Notes under the pieces: model-generated | Databases searched by the model: none | What the model was told of the DNA's origin: nothing | Seen by the model: only the letters and a program-made list of their open reading frames with translations | In this document: piece by piece, positions 11,926 to 21,270 of the stretch | Numbering within the stretch: position 1 is the stretch's first letter | Layout: every line of letters begins with the position of its first letter | Assembly (NCBI GenBank): GCA_914767885.1 | Contig: CAJZBQ010000053.1 | Span: forward strand, 558,001-622,000 | Length of the DNA stretch: 64,000 bases | DNA from: Blepharisma stoltei | Lineage: Eukaryota; Ciliophora; Heterotrichea; Heterotrichida; Blepharismidae | Direction of reading: 5' to 3' | Made by a program: the position numbers and the translations under genes

Positions 11926-12183
11926 ATGAATTGGATTTGAGAATTAATTAATGGGCTAAAACCATTTGAAGCTATTTTTAATGAAATTAGTGCGCTTAAT
12001 CCTTATGATTAATTAAAAACTGTCTTTTTAGAATATAATTTGCTAGATGATGAGCCAATTTTTATATAATTATAAGGACTGCGTATAATTAGCTGCAACT
12101 TATTTATCCTTCATGGAATACCTTTGCTAGGTGCATCAATAGAATTTAGAATATCCCCTAGATTAATCTTAATTGCAAAATAA
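11926..12183 (+). pseudogene. possible decayed coding fragment
   Basis: A frame starting MNWIWELINGLKPFEAIF continues for about 85 codons with coding-like composition but with several in-frame TAA codons. Some fall where Glu would be natural (PYD-TAA-LKTV, IFI-TAA-L-TAA-GL), as if GAA had mutated to TAA. The opposite strand is also partly open. It could be a chance reading in AT-rich DNA. Confidence 0.25.
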
Positions 12184-12187
12184 ATAT

Positions 12188-12856
12188 TTAGCTTACGAAG
12201 CCCTTAACTCTTCTCAGCCACTCCATATATAATCTATGCTCCTTATCCAATGAGTAGGTTTCAATAAAGATCGCCATGTCGTCGTTAATACCGAAGCTCT
12301 TAAGATAGTCAACAAATGAATTTTGTACTTTTTCATCAAGTGTTGTGAAGTCAGGGCCTCTGTAGATTCCTCTGCTGATAAATGATGACTCTCTGTCAGT
12401 GTTCTTTAAGTCTTCACTATAAACTACATTGTTTACGCTGATCTCTGAGTCAATAGAGCTGCACTCGAAGATGAGGCCTCTATCAGTATCAACCTTTTTG
12501 ACCATGACTTGGAAATCAACATAGGTCCCTGGATGGCCTTCTTGCTCTTCTTGTCCTTCTTGGCCTTCTTGAGGCTCAGGTTCCTCCTGAGGAGCTCTTG
12601 CATTGAATGTGACTTCTACTTCGGCATCATCAGTTCTCTTCTTTAAGATTATCTGGGTATCATTTTCAACATCTGCTAGCTCGAATCCACTCTGTGAGAG
12701 GAAAGGTCCGACGCTATCATCAATCTTATATTGTTCTTGCTCGTATTCAACTTCTTTTTCAAGTGCCTTGGCGAGGCGCTTGTTAGAAAGAGATGCAAAA
12801 CATCTAAGAGTGTTGAACATTGGACGGATCAGCATACGTGCTTGTCGAGCCAGCAT
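12188..12856 (-). CDS. mitochondrial p32/MAM33-family acidic protein
   Basis: Homologue of mitochondrial glycoprotein MAM33/p32 (C1QBP family), an acidic doughnut-shaped trimer of the matrix that supports mitochondrial ribosome function. It is 222 residues, complete, with no IES. The first 25-30 residues (MLARQARMLIRPMFNTLRCF) are basic and amphipathic, typical of a mitochondrial targeting peptide. A Glu/Gln repeat (EGQEGQEEQEG) sits in the usual variable acidic loop. The C-terminus has LDEKVQNSFVDYLKSFGI and the final EHRLYMEWLRRVKGFV helix diagnostic of the family. Confidence 0.88.
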   Translation of the reverse strand: MLARQARMLIRPMFNTLRCFASLSNKRLAKALEKEVEYEQEQYKIDDSVGPFLSQSGFELADVENDTQIILKKRTDDAEVEVTFNARAPQEEPEPQEGQEGQEEQEGHPGTYVDFQVMVKKVDTDRGLIFECSSIDSEISVNNVVYSEDLKNTDRESSFISRGIYRGPDFTTLDEKVQNSFVDYLKSFGINDDMAIFIETYSLDKEHRLYMEWLRRVKGFVS

Positions 12857-13059
12857 TTTTATTACTAAATTAAAGGCCTTATGGCAAAATGGAAAAATTA
12901 TGAAATTAATTTTACAATCAATGAAAATATTTGGGAATATTAATTATGATGAAGATAGATAATTTTTTGGCATTTAAAAATTATTAATAATAAACTGTGA
13001 GGCAGGCTTATTAAAAAAATTATGTCGAAATAGGTTATTCAATAAAATAAAATTCAAAA

Positions 13060-14152
13060 ATGTTGAAAGTCAGACGGAATAGGCCTGGTACCAGGTCAGC
13101 TGACCTTTGGTCCTGGAATCTTGAAGATTACCCAAACATGCCTGGTCCATTCGCAGTCCAAGAATACATTCAAGAACTAATCCGAGTCTGCCCAGACAAT
13201 GTGAAGCGAATTTGTGAGCCTCCAACTGATGTAGACATCGGTGTCTGGCAATACGAACACATGAGGCAATTCATCCTTGAACTTAACCTTCTCATTGTCT
13301 CTCTCCAAAATTAACTTTAAATTTTATACGGCCATAAGTGGGACTCCCACTAGCCGAACTACCCTGACTCCAGGAAAGGTGGTCTACGCTGGTTGCGTAT
13401 TCACCAGAGCGCAAATGGTGTAAGGGCCCTAATCAAAATTCCATACTCTTAAATTTTCTGGCGAGACTCGCCTCACCTAAGGATTAGCTTCCTAGGCTGG
13501 AGCCACCCAGTTTTGGGTAGCCCGATCATCTCGATAGACGAAGACTATGTGAGAGGAAAACCGGACAGGAAAACCTTCTGGAGAGATACAAAACTCCTCT
13601 TCGGTAAGGCTTCCCAAACCTAAGGCCTTCTTCAAAAAGGGGGCAGAGGCTGTGTTTTCAGCTTCTTTAGGATGGGTCCAACCTGCTCCATCGAAGTGCA
13701 CATCAGAGAACCATTTCCATAAACGCTACCATTTTATTTTCTTCTCTCTCCAAGGAATCTGTACGCCCACAGCATGCCCGAAAATGAAGGCAACCGATGA
13801 CTGGCTCTACCTTTGCGCATCCCACAAGACTCCTCAAGAATGCACAGCAATCGACTATATGACCCACACACTAGACCACGCTACCTCTCTTATGCAAAAT
13901 AATAAAAATTTTAACAGCCGAGTTAGCATTCCACCAACTTCAATAAAATATCTCATGAGCATCGTAAGAAGGCTCTACAGACTTTTCACACACACATATT
14001 TTCATCACAGAGAGATTTTTTCTGAATTTGAAAAGCAGACTCATTTGTGCTATAGATTTACAGAGTTTGTGCAGAGGTTTGATATGATGCAGTCTAAACT
14101 TTTTAGTATTCCGACACATGCTTATATTTTTGAAGACAGCAATAAGGAGTAA
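13060..14152 (+). CDS. MOB4: MOB4/phocein-type MOB protein
   Basis: MOB-family adaptor of the phocein (MOB4) type, a partner in STRIPAK-like phosphatase-kinase complexes. It is 215 residues after removal of 445 nt. Motifs in order: VWQYEHMRQF, the zinc-binding CTPTACPKM, HKTPQECTAIDYMTHTLD and the His pair in HTYFHHREIF. The insertion falls between LLIVSLQ and GICTP, immediately before the first zinc ligand. The ends are complete: ATG 13060, TAA 14150-14152. All residues needed for zinc binding are present. Confidence 0.92.
13309..13742 (-). mobile_element. SINE-like insertion (family D) in MOB4, no TA in duplication
   Basis: Flanked by the 11-bp duplication TCTCTCTCCAA (13298-13308 and 13743-13753), which contains no TA. 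Read on the minus strand it starts AGAAAATAAAATGGTAGCG. The centre (GGAAAAC..ACAGG..AAAACCTTC) matches the insertion at 31181-31618. Removing the element plus one duplication joins CTC CAA GGA ATC in frame. Confidence 0.87.
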
Positions 14153-14200
14153 ATTTTGTAATTTCAGATTTAAATAAGTAAGAGGTTTTTCACAATAATT

Positions 14201-14555
14201 ATGGCAATAGATGGTGTGAAGTGGGTTGATATTTCTTATGCCTATCTGCTGAAAGAAAATCTTCCGCTTATTCAACCATTCAATTAAAAATGAATTTTAG
14301 TTATTATTAATAGTAAAGTATTTTTTATATATGATTATATGATGGGGAGTTAGAAAAGTAGGTGAAAATTATAGCACGAAAGCCAGAAAAGCACGCTTAC
14401 TATTAAAACCATTGATAAAAGGAGTAACATTTGGAAGTACTGAATTATATACAATGTATAGTTTGTTGAGGTTTAGAAGAGCTCGCCAATTCTGCACTTA
14501 TTTCTTTCTAATGCAGATTGGAGGAGTAATGAAACTTTTAAGACTTGCAGAATAG
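14201..14555 (+). CDS. small basic hypothetical protein with a short IES
   Basis: MAIDGVKWVDISYAYLLKEN runs to the IES at 14269-14350. After its removal the frame continues LPLRKVGENYSTKARKARLL and ends ..MKLLRLAE at TAG 14553-14555, 90 residues in all. Without the IES the first part stops early and the second has no start. The Arg/Lys-rich, partly hydrophobic product is not recognised. The IES length (82 nt) fits the short class. The evidence is codon-like composition on both sides and matching phase only. Confidence 0.45.
14269..14350 (+). other. candidate 82-nt TA-bounded IES
   Basis: TA at 14269-14270 and 14351-14352. The right end ATGGGGAG resembles a MITE terminus. Removal joins two coding-like segments in frame. 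Confidence 0.4.
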
Positions 14556-14782
14556 AAATTATCCTCTGAAAAAATTAAAAGTTTCCTAAAACTAAAAAAA
14601 ATAAAGCTTCAAATAAAATTTTATGAGTTATTCTTTAACTGGCATTGCTCTATCTTTTTAATGACTTAATTCTAATAATTATACAAAATAATCCTTATTT
14701 CCAAAAGATAGAATCTGTAATTACATGCTAAGAAATATGAGAGGGCAGACAAGTTTCTTTGAATCCTTCCAATCCCAATAAA

Positions 14783-15214
14783 ATGGTGAAACACAACAAC
14801 GTGGTGCCAAATGCTCATTTTCATAAAGACTGGCAAAGCTATGTCAAAACTTGGTTTAATCAACCTGCTCGCAAACAAAGACGTCGCGTTGCAAGAAGCT
14901 TAAAATTATCAAAATTTGCTCCAGCTCCACTCAAAACACTCAGACCTCTTGTTCAAGGTCAAACCATAAGATATTGCGCCCAAGCCAAAGAAGGCAGAGG
15001 ATTTTCGCTTGAAGAGCTCCGCAAAGCTGGCCTAACATCTCAGTTTGCAAGAACAATAGGAATAAAGGTTGACCATAGAAGAAGAAACAAGAGTGCAGAG
15101 ACTTTGCAAAGGAATATTCAGAGACTAGAACTTTTTAAGTCTAAACTTACTCTTTATCCACTTAAAGCAGGTAAACCAAAGAAAGGACAAGTAAATGACG
15201 TAGTTAGCTCTTAA
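14783..15214 (+). CDS. RPL13: 60S ribosomal protein eL13, short C-terminus
   Basis: Large-subunit ribosomal protein eL13. The match is strong from the N-terminus: HFHKDWQ..VKTWFNQPARK, then GRGFSLEELRKAGL, ARTIGIKVDHRRRNKS and LQRNIQRLELFKSKL. The product is 143 residues, about 60 fewer than the usual 200-210: it ends ..KPKKGQVNDVVSS at TAA 15212-15214. Only 29 bp separate this stop from the convergent carrier gene, so a missing C-terminal exon cannot be placed downstream. There is no IES or intron. Start context AAAATGG. Confidence 0.9.
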   Translation: MVKHNNVVPNAHFHKDWQSYVKTWFNQPARKQRRRVARSLKLSKFAPAPLKTLRPLVQGQTIRYCAQAKEGRGFSLEELRKAGLTSQFARTIGIKVDHRRRNKSAETLQRNIQRLELFKSKLTLYPLKAGKPKKGQVNDVVSS

Positions 15215-15243
15215 GTTAAGCGTTTATTAAATTCTTGAGTAAT

Positions 15244-16218
15244 TTAGATAAATTTCGTAATTTCTGCTTTGACTGTTTCATAGGTTCCAAAAAACATCAT
15301 GCCACCGACAGTAATGTAAAGGACACGGATTTTCCATGAACTTCATAATGCCAGAAGACCTTCACTTGTATATATAAGCTTAATTGTTTGCAAGAAAGAC
15401 TTATATTTGCCATCACCTTTATCAGTTTGGATTCTTACCTTTGCGACATCTATAGGTGTAGTGATAAAAGCTGCAAAACCACCGGCAATTGCGCCGTTTA
15501 TCAAATGCCGGTATAAACTTAGATCACTACCACCGTAATCAGAGCCTTTCAAATATTCATATATAGTCATTTGAACAGCGTCAAAAGGGATTTCTCTATA
15601 TATTAAAGATAGCAAGCCTACATAAAGTCCAGCGAGACCTTTAGTTTTAACGATACCTTGTCATGCAGTTTCAACAGATTTATAAGCACCCACTTGTAAG
15701 AGACTTTTAACAACTTCGAAAGGATTTCTAACGCATGCTGTGCAAGCACTTCCAAAAGCTGCTGATAGGAAGTGAACCATTGCTGGAGAGTTTGAAAATC
15801 CATATAGAGGTTTCCTCTATATAGCGCTGAAAGCGCAGACATTTTCCCAGGAGCTTTCCAAGTTCGTCGGACTAAATCGCTTTTTGGTCCGACCAAGGCA
15901 TTGATTTGGTGCAACCAACCGATAAATTCCGATCAGAATTTATCGGCCTTACAGCGCCAAACATAGGAAACTTCTATAATTTTCAAGAATCCATTTCATT
16001 GAGCAATAGCTGGCCCAGAATGTTGCTGCACATGGAAAAGATGCTGCCATTGCCATAGACAATCCTTTGTAGATTTTTGTGAATTCAAGTTTAGCACTGG
16101 CATTTGCCATTAGCCGAGTTTTAATTGCATCTAAAGGGAATAAGGCGAGATCTACTGCACATCCTGCGAATCCGCCTGCAATAAGAGAAACTAAAAAAGT
16201 GCTCAGCAAGTCGGCCAT
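15244..16218 (-). CDS. SLC25A26: mitochondrial S-adenosylmethionine carrier
   Basis: Six-helix mitochondrial carrier protein, most like the SAM carrier SLC25A26/Pet8, which imports SAM into the matrix. It is 266 residues after removing the IES at 15803-15976. The three repeat signatures are FPLDAIKTR, NPFEVVKS and TPIDVAKVR. The family marker REIPFDAVQMTIYEYLKG lies in repeat 2-3. Two Trp codons are TGA. The IES sits between ..WILENY and GFSNSPAMV at the start of repeat 2. Start ATG 16218-16216, stop TAA 15244-15246. It is divergent from the next gene with only 132 bp between starts. Confidence 0.88.
15803..15976 (-). mobile_element. 174-bp structured MITE (family E), IES in SLC25A26
   Basis: TA-bounded, with terminal inverted repeats of about 27 bp: TATAGAGGTTTCCTC at one end and the matching GAAACTTCTATA at the other. 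An internal palindrome GATAAATTC..GAATTTATC is present. A second copy of the same length and opposite orientation lies at 57419-57592. Removal gives ..LENYGFSN.. in frame. Confidence 0.88.
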
Positions 16219-16350
16219 GTTTAATTGTAAAAGATTCGACAATTTCTCTGTGCAGTTTCAATATGAAAAATTTGTTTCAGATTTTCATCCTCATTTAAGC
16301 CCTCGTCAATTTATAAATTTAAATAATTCTGGCAAATTTGCTATAATAAA

Positions 16351-16758
16351 ATGAGTCCAAAGGCAGCAGCTAAGTGTGCAAAAAAGAGCAGGCCAAAAGT
16401 TACTGAAGAAGTCAATTTATATGATGTTGGAGAAGAGCAAAAATCACCTGAAGGCTGAATAAAGCTTGAACTTAAACATACTTTATGGAAGCATGGGAAT
16501 TTTGATATCGTAATCAGAACTGATACTACAATTGATTGAATAAACCGTCAAATAGTGAGCAGTTGTGGAAGGTGTGACAGAGTAATGCTGTATACTGGGG
16601 ATCCTACTCAATCTTATAATCTGGTCAAGAATCCGCGACAGACAATAGGAAATCTGCTGCAAACATTTGGCTGTGAAAACAAAGAGACCCCAGAAACTTA
16701 TTCACTATTTTATGACTTCGAGCCATATCATCCTGATGAGCCAGTTCTTTTGGCATAA
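16351..16758 (+). CDS. hypothetical 135-residue protein
   Basis: Reads from ATG 16351 through two TGA (Trp) codons (..EGWIKLEL.. and ..IDWINRQI..) to TAA 16756-16758. A Lys-rich N-terminus is followed by a compact mixed alpha/beta region (WKHGNFDIVIRTDTT, CGRCDRVMLYTGD, YSLFYDFEPYHPDEPVLLA). The CGRC pair could bind metal but lacks a partner pair. The alternation of short strands suggests a beta-grasp-like fold; this is a guess. Codon use matches its neighbours. Confidence 0.65.
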
Positions 16759-16777
16759 TTTATCTAAAAATTATTAT

Positions 16778-19700
16778 TTAATCATCTAGATAATACCGAT
16801 TAAAGTTCATCGAGTAATAAGCTCCCAAATCTAAATAGAGGTTACATTGATAATTGACTCCTCTTTGAGCATATCTTGACAGGATTTTTACCAGCACATT
16901 AACGGCAGATTTAAAAGATTCTTGTATGTCATTTAATATCCTATAGCACTCACTTATCTCATCGTCATAACTTTCAAGTTCAGTGTCCAGTCCGCTCATT
17001 CTGTGAACCAAATAGTTGAATTTTATGCACAGTCCAAAAATAGCTGAGACTGCATCATTAATTGGTGCAGCTTTTGGTAGCAATAAGCATCGATCAAGGA
17101 TTTTGGTTAGAAATGAAGCATGAGCTTCTCTCATTTCATCAATTGTTTTTATCTCCTTTCAAATATTTTTGAACTTCCCTATGCACGAATTAATGATATT
17201 CTGCATCACATACTCTTCAAAGCAGCATGTAAAGTGTATTACTCCCCCCCCCCCCTCCGTGAGCGAACAAAACCATTAGAAAAATCACCATTTTTTGACC
17301 AAAAACCCACCCTCCGTGAGCGAACAAAAATTTTTTTAATAGAAAAAATTTTAATGGAAAAAAAATTTTGATATATAAGTGATAATTAGTATAATGAAAT
17401 CTAGAGCTAATTCTGTTTAATTTTAAACAAATTGCGTTTTTAAAACATAAATTTTGCAAATTAAATTAATATTTGCTTCCCAATTTTTGCAAATTAGGAT
17501 TTTTTTAAATTTCGAAAAAAAATATTTTTTATAAAATTTATATATAAATTTTTTTTAAAAAAAAAAAATTAACCCCCCTCCGTGAGTGAACAAAATTTTT
17601 TTGTTCTTTTTGGCAAATTAAAAATCGTTTTTGGATCTTTTCGATTTTCGGGTTGTTTTTTATTCGCCATTTTAAATTTTTTGCACAATGGGCTGCACGC
17701 TTAATTTGGAGAAGTCTGTGGAACAGCTTATTATAGCATTGCAAAGTATCTGGATCGAAAATGATGTCTAATGTTGGATGCGGAATAAAATTCAGCCTCA
17801 GGTGTGTGAAAACTTCTAAAGACGAAGGAGGCTTTTTATCACCTTCAATTTCACAAGAAAATATATTTTGAGCACCTTTTCATTTGATTTCTTTTAAGCA
17901 TTCTCCGAACATGCTTGTAATTTCATAAGCATTATCAAACGGCTCTTGATTGTCAGCTTTTTTATTCAAAAATTTAACAAATGGGTACATGCATTCACCG
18001 TTTTCCATAAGTAAAACACCTCGCAGAACTTCAAGATGTTTATCAAGATCAAAATGCTCTTTTAGCAAATCTAATAGATTTTTAGCTGATTCTTCATATA
18101 TTAAATGTGCAGTGTCAATGAAGCTTGATTTTATGACATCATGGAACGAAATTCAATGATTTATAGGCCTCAAAGGGAAAATTTCTTTTTCTGAGATAGA
18201 AATCTCATAGGATGGAAGATTGCATGTAATTGGGGAAAAAATATGGGGTGGAGGCTGAGATTCGTATATGCTAAAAAGATTCTCTGGGCTTTCGGAGCCA
18301 ATTTCGTAAAATTGGGAAGACTTAGGCCGCCAAGAAACTGTTTTTATATTGTACTGGGCTACTTTAGGAACTTTTGATAAGCAGTGTGCTGTCTTTTCAT
18401 ATAGATTGTTTGTAACCTTAGATTCCAAATCTTTTAATAGCCCAATATAGGGCTCTAATAGCTTATCTAATAAAATCTCTTCAATTTGCTTAATTATCAT
18501 CATATTTTTCCCAGCAGTCAATATTTCGACATGTATTTCTTTCAGAAAATCTGGAACACACCTTACATATCTTCCATCAATTTCTTGCATATTTATGTCA
18601 AAAGCATTGTTTCAGGCTTCAAAATTTCCCATAACCTTTTTTGATTTTTGGTAAACCATGAATTCTTGGCTGACATTATTTAAAGATCCAGTAGACATCC
18701 ATATGCAGAAAAATTTTATATATGGTTGGACTGATTTTATGAAGAGGTTTACTACAAGGCACATTCCTTGATGATCTGTGATTTCATGATTTTCTTGTAT
18801 CAATATATAAAGATATGATAGCAAATAGCTAGCTTTATAAGAAAGAGAAAATTCAGTTTTTGCTTGAGTTTCACCTTGGAGAGAGGGTAAATTCAAAACA
18901 GCTTTATAGAAAATAGAAAGAATCAATTTGCATAAGTCTAAGATTGGATACAGCCTATGTTTCAACGAAATTAGTGTGATGGTATTGTAAGGAATCCTAC
19001 TTATTGATTCCCTGGTGACATCTCCAGCTTGAACTACGAACTCTTCTTTTATTGACACGAGCTCGCTCCTTGTTTGATATAAAAACTCTTTACAGCCATC
19101 AGCAAAGTACTGATAAGTCATACAATCATCAGTTTTTAATTTTTCTGAAAAATAGTCAATCCTACTCAGCAAAGTGCCTAGCTCGACAAAAAATTCTAAA
19201 AAATTCATCAAGCAAGATGGAGTCAAATGAACAACTTGAATTCTTTTGACAAGTCTAAATCCATTTTGATCGCAGTGAAATAGGCTTGTATTGACTCCAA
19301 ACAGCATAAGTAATATTTCATCAATTATAAGTCTTTCTGATACAGTTTCATAATTTCAATTCAGCACACAATTTTCTCCAGATTCTTTTTTTTCTCTTTC
19401 TACAAGACTTTCATAAAAATCCTTTGAAAGAGAGCAAGGATCAACCCAACTTCTTTCATATGCAACAGGTTCAGGTAAAGGCTCTGACATTTCTTCGTCA
19501 AATTCTTCTGGCATAGGAGCATCATAATTAATCAGATAACTTTGGGTCTTGTCTCTATTTTCTTCATTCTCCTTCTCTATTGATTTTTCTTCAGCTTCTA
19601 CGTCATCAAGTTCATCATTGAGTTCATCATAGCTTTCTTCGCTGCTTTCATTTCCAAACTCGCCCCATCCATCATATAATTGTTTTAACTCCTCTTCATT

Positions 19701-20153
19701 AAACTCTATATCAGCCTGACCCGTTTTTGAAGCGAACTCATCAAGATGCAATGAAATTGGAGAAATGCTTAATATGTCTGATTCCAAAGGATTTCTTGAT
19801 AATAAACAAAGGAGGGAAATGATTGAGTACTGCATTTCGCTTGGGTTTTTCCCAAGGTAGCTTGAAATTAGCTTTTCTAGTCTCTCAGCCTTCTCTATTT
19901 GTGAATGCACCCTGATTTTTTCAAGAATCCTAAATTAAAAATACCCCTGACAGTGTCTTCTAACTTTATGAGAATCTGTGTCTAAATAAGTGTGTCTTGT
20001 AATATTACTTATAATGAAATCATGCGCAATTTTGTAATTATTTGAATTTTCCTAGATAGCTTTTACTGCAACTCCAGTTTCATGGATTATCAGCTCTTTC
20101 ACGAGTTTTTGAGTCCTTTGATTTTGCCTTTGTTTAAATAGAGACAAACTCAT
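16778..20153 (-). CDS. TUBGCP5: gamma-tubulin complex component 5
   Basis: GCP-family subunit of the gamma-tubulin ring complex that nucleates microtubules at basal bodies and cortex. It is 988 residues after two 15-nt introns (20052-20066, 19930-19944) and the MITE at 17240-17618. The GCP5 N-terminal pattern is clear: HTYLDTDSHKVRRHCQGILEK.. (cut here to the key residues), YSIISLLCLLS, then an acidic linker (DELNDELDDVEAEE), ERSWVDPCSLS and the two Spc97/Spc98 grip domains. The C-terminal part YNKLFHRLLQIKR and MREAHASFLTKI is typical. Several Trp are TGA. The stop is TAA. Confidence 0.88.
17240..17618 (+). mobile_element. C-rich-end MITE with one end replaced, IES in GCP5
   Basis: Left end TTACTCCCCCC and a full MITE body nearly identical to other full copies. 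The right terminal arm stops after TTTTTTTGTTC and is replaced by TTTTTGGCAAAT before the TA at 17619-17620. Removal between TA 17240-17241 and 17619-17620 gives ..KRFLIHFTCCFEE.. in frame, so excision must tolerate loss of one terminal repeat. Confidence 0.85.
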
Positions 20154-20171
20154 ATATTTTTATTAGAAATA

Positions 20172-21026
20172 TTAATTTTCGAATTTATAATAGTCTTCTT
20201 CTTTTGCTAAAGGAATTACAGGGAATAACTGTCCGTCTTCTTTTCCTCTGTATAGAGTTGGAAGCGGCCACAGCAAAGGGTTGCTACCAAAAATTTCAAT
20301 TCAGTTAACTACAGGTCCTAAATTGTGATGATTCGCTGATGCTGTTATATCATCATTGCAAAAAGGATAGATAAAAGGCTTTCCCTTTATATATTCAATT
20401 GTCGTCAAGTTTGTAAGCGACATCATGATGTGTGCTGAAAATAATGCTGTTGCCAAAACTGTTGTTAAAAATACAATTGCTGTTTCCAAATATACTAATA
20501 TTTTCCATACGATTCACAGGTCTGGCTTTTCATATGACGTTATATATCCAAATGATAAATAATCATAGGTATAAGTCCCTACCGAAAGATATCCCACAAA
20601 TAGCAAAAAAGTTTTGTAGTTATAATAGTCTATGCACCTATTAGTTCAGACACAATGGTGATCCATCTTAGAGACACAGGCAGCACATGCTGAGCAGTGA
20701 TGGGCACGATCTGGTTTAGTAATTTTGCATTTTTCGCAGTGTCCACCTGAGAAACCAATCTAAATAGATGCTACCAAGGCGCTTTTCACTTTAGGCGACT
20801 TAGATGCGCAGGTTGATATATAGGCCCAAGTCCAGAGAAAGAATAAGGTACAATAAAAAACACTAAAAAAATCTGCGTAAAACATAGGATACGATTTAGA
20901 ATTTTCTCTGGATTCTTGGAGAAATACAAAAAGAACAATTGGGACTGAAGAAAAGGTAGTGACTATTGTAAAAAGCTGAAAGAAAAAATAGCTTTGTGGC
21001 TTCTCTTCTGCATCAATTAAGTCCAT
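20172..21026 (-). CDS. DHHC-type palmitoyltransferase
   Basis: Integral membrane S-acyltransferase (zDHHC family) of 279 residues, with one 15-nt intron at 20760-20774. Membrane segments lie near residues 12-32 and 50-70, then the Cys-rich domain ([21 protein letters not shown]) with the active site DHHCVW; the Trp is TGA. Two more membrane segments and a TTIEYIKG motif (the conserved TTxE) follow, then PHNLG-like [16 protein letters not shown]. The gene starts at 21026-21024 and ends at TAA 20172-20174, only 18 bp from the start of GCP5. The substrate is unknown. Confidence 0.92.
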
Positions 21027-21270
21027 TTTCTTTGTGATTTAATTATAAATTAGATATGTGCCAAATCTGGTGATTATGCAAGTATTCATGCTATCTGCTC
21101 TAAAATCTTAAAATTAGGATTAGCCAGCATTCAAAACACTTATGGTTATCTCAGACAGCTTTTTTGATAGTTATCAATTCTCTTTAAAACATAGTTGATC
21201 TCAATGAGAAAAATAATCACATTTAAATATAATTTTAATAATAGCTTCTATACATCTTTGGAGTAAATAA

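Noticed and set aside
12603-12962. 119-codon plus-strand frame opposite the MAM33 gene
   Set aside because: It is the antisense shadow of a well-supported gene, with Ser/Phe-rich nonsense composition.
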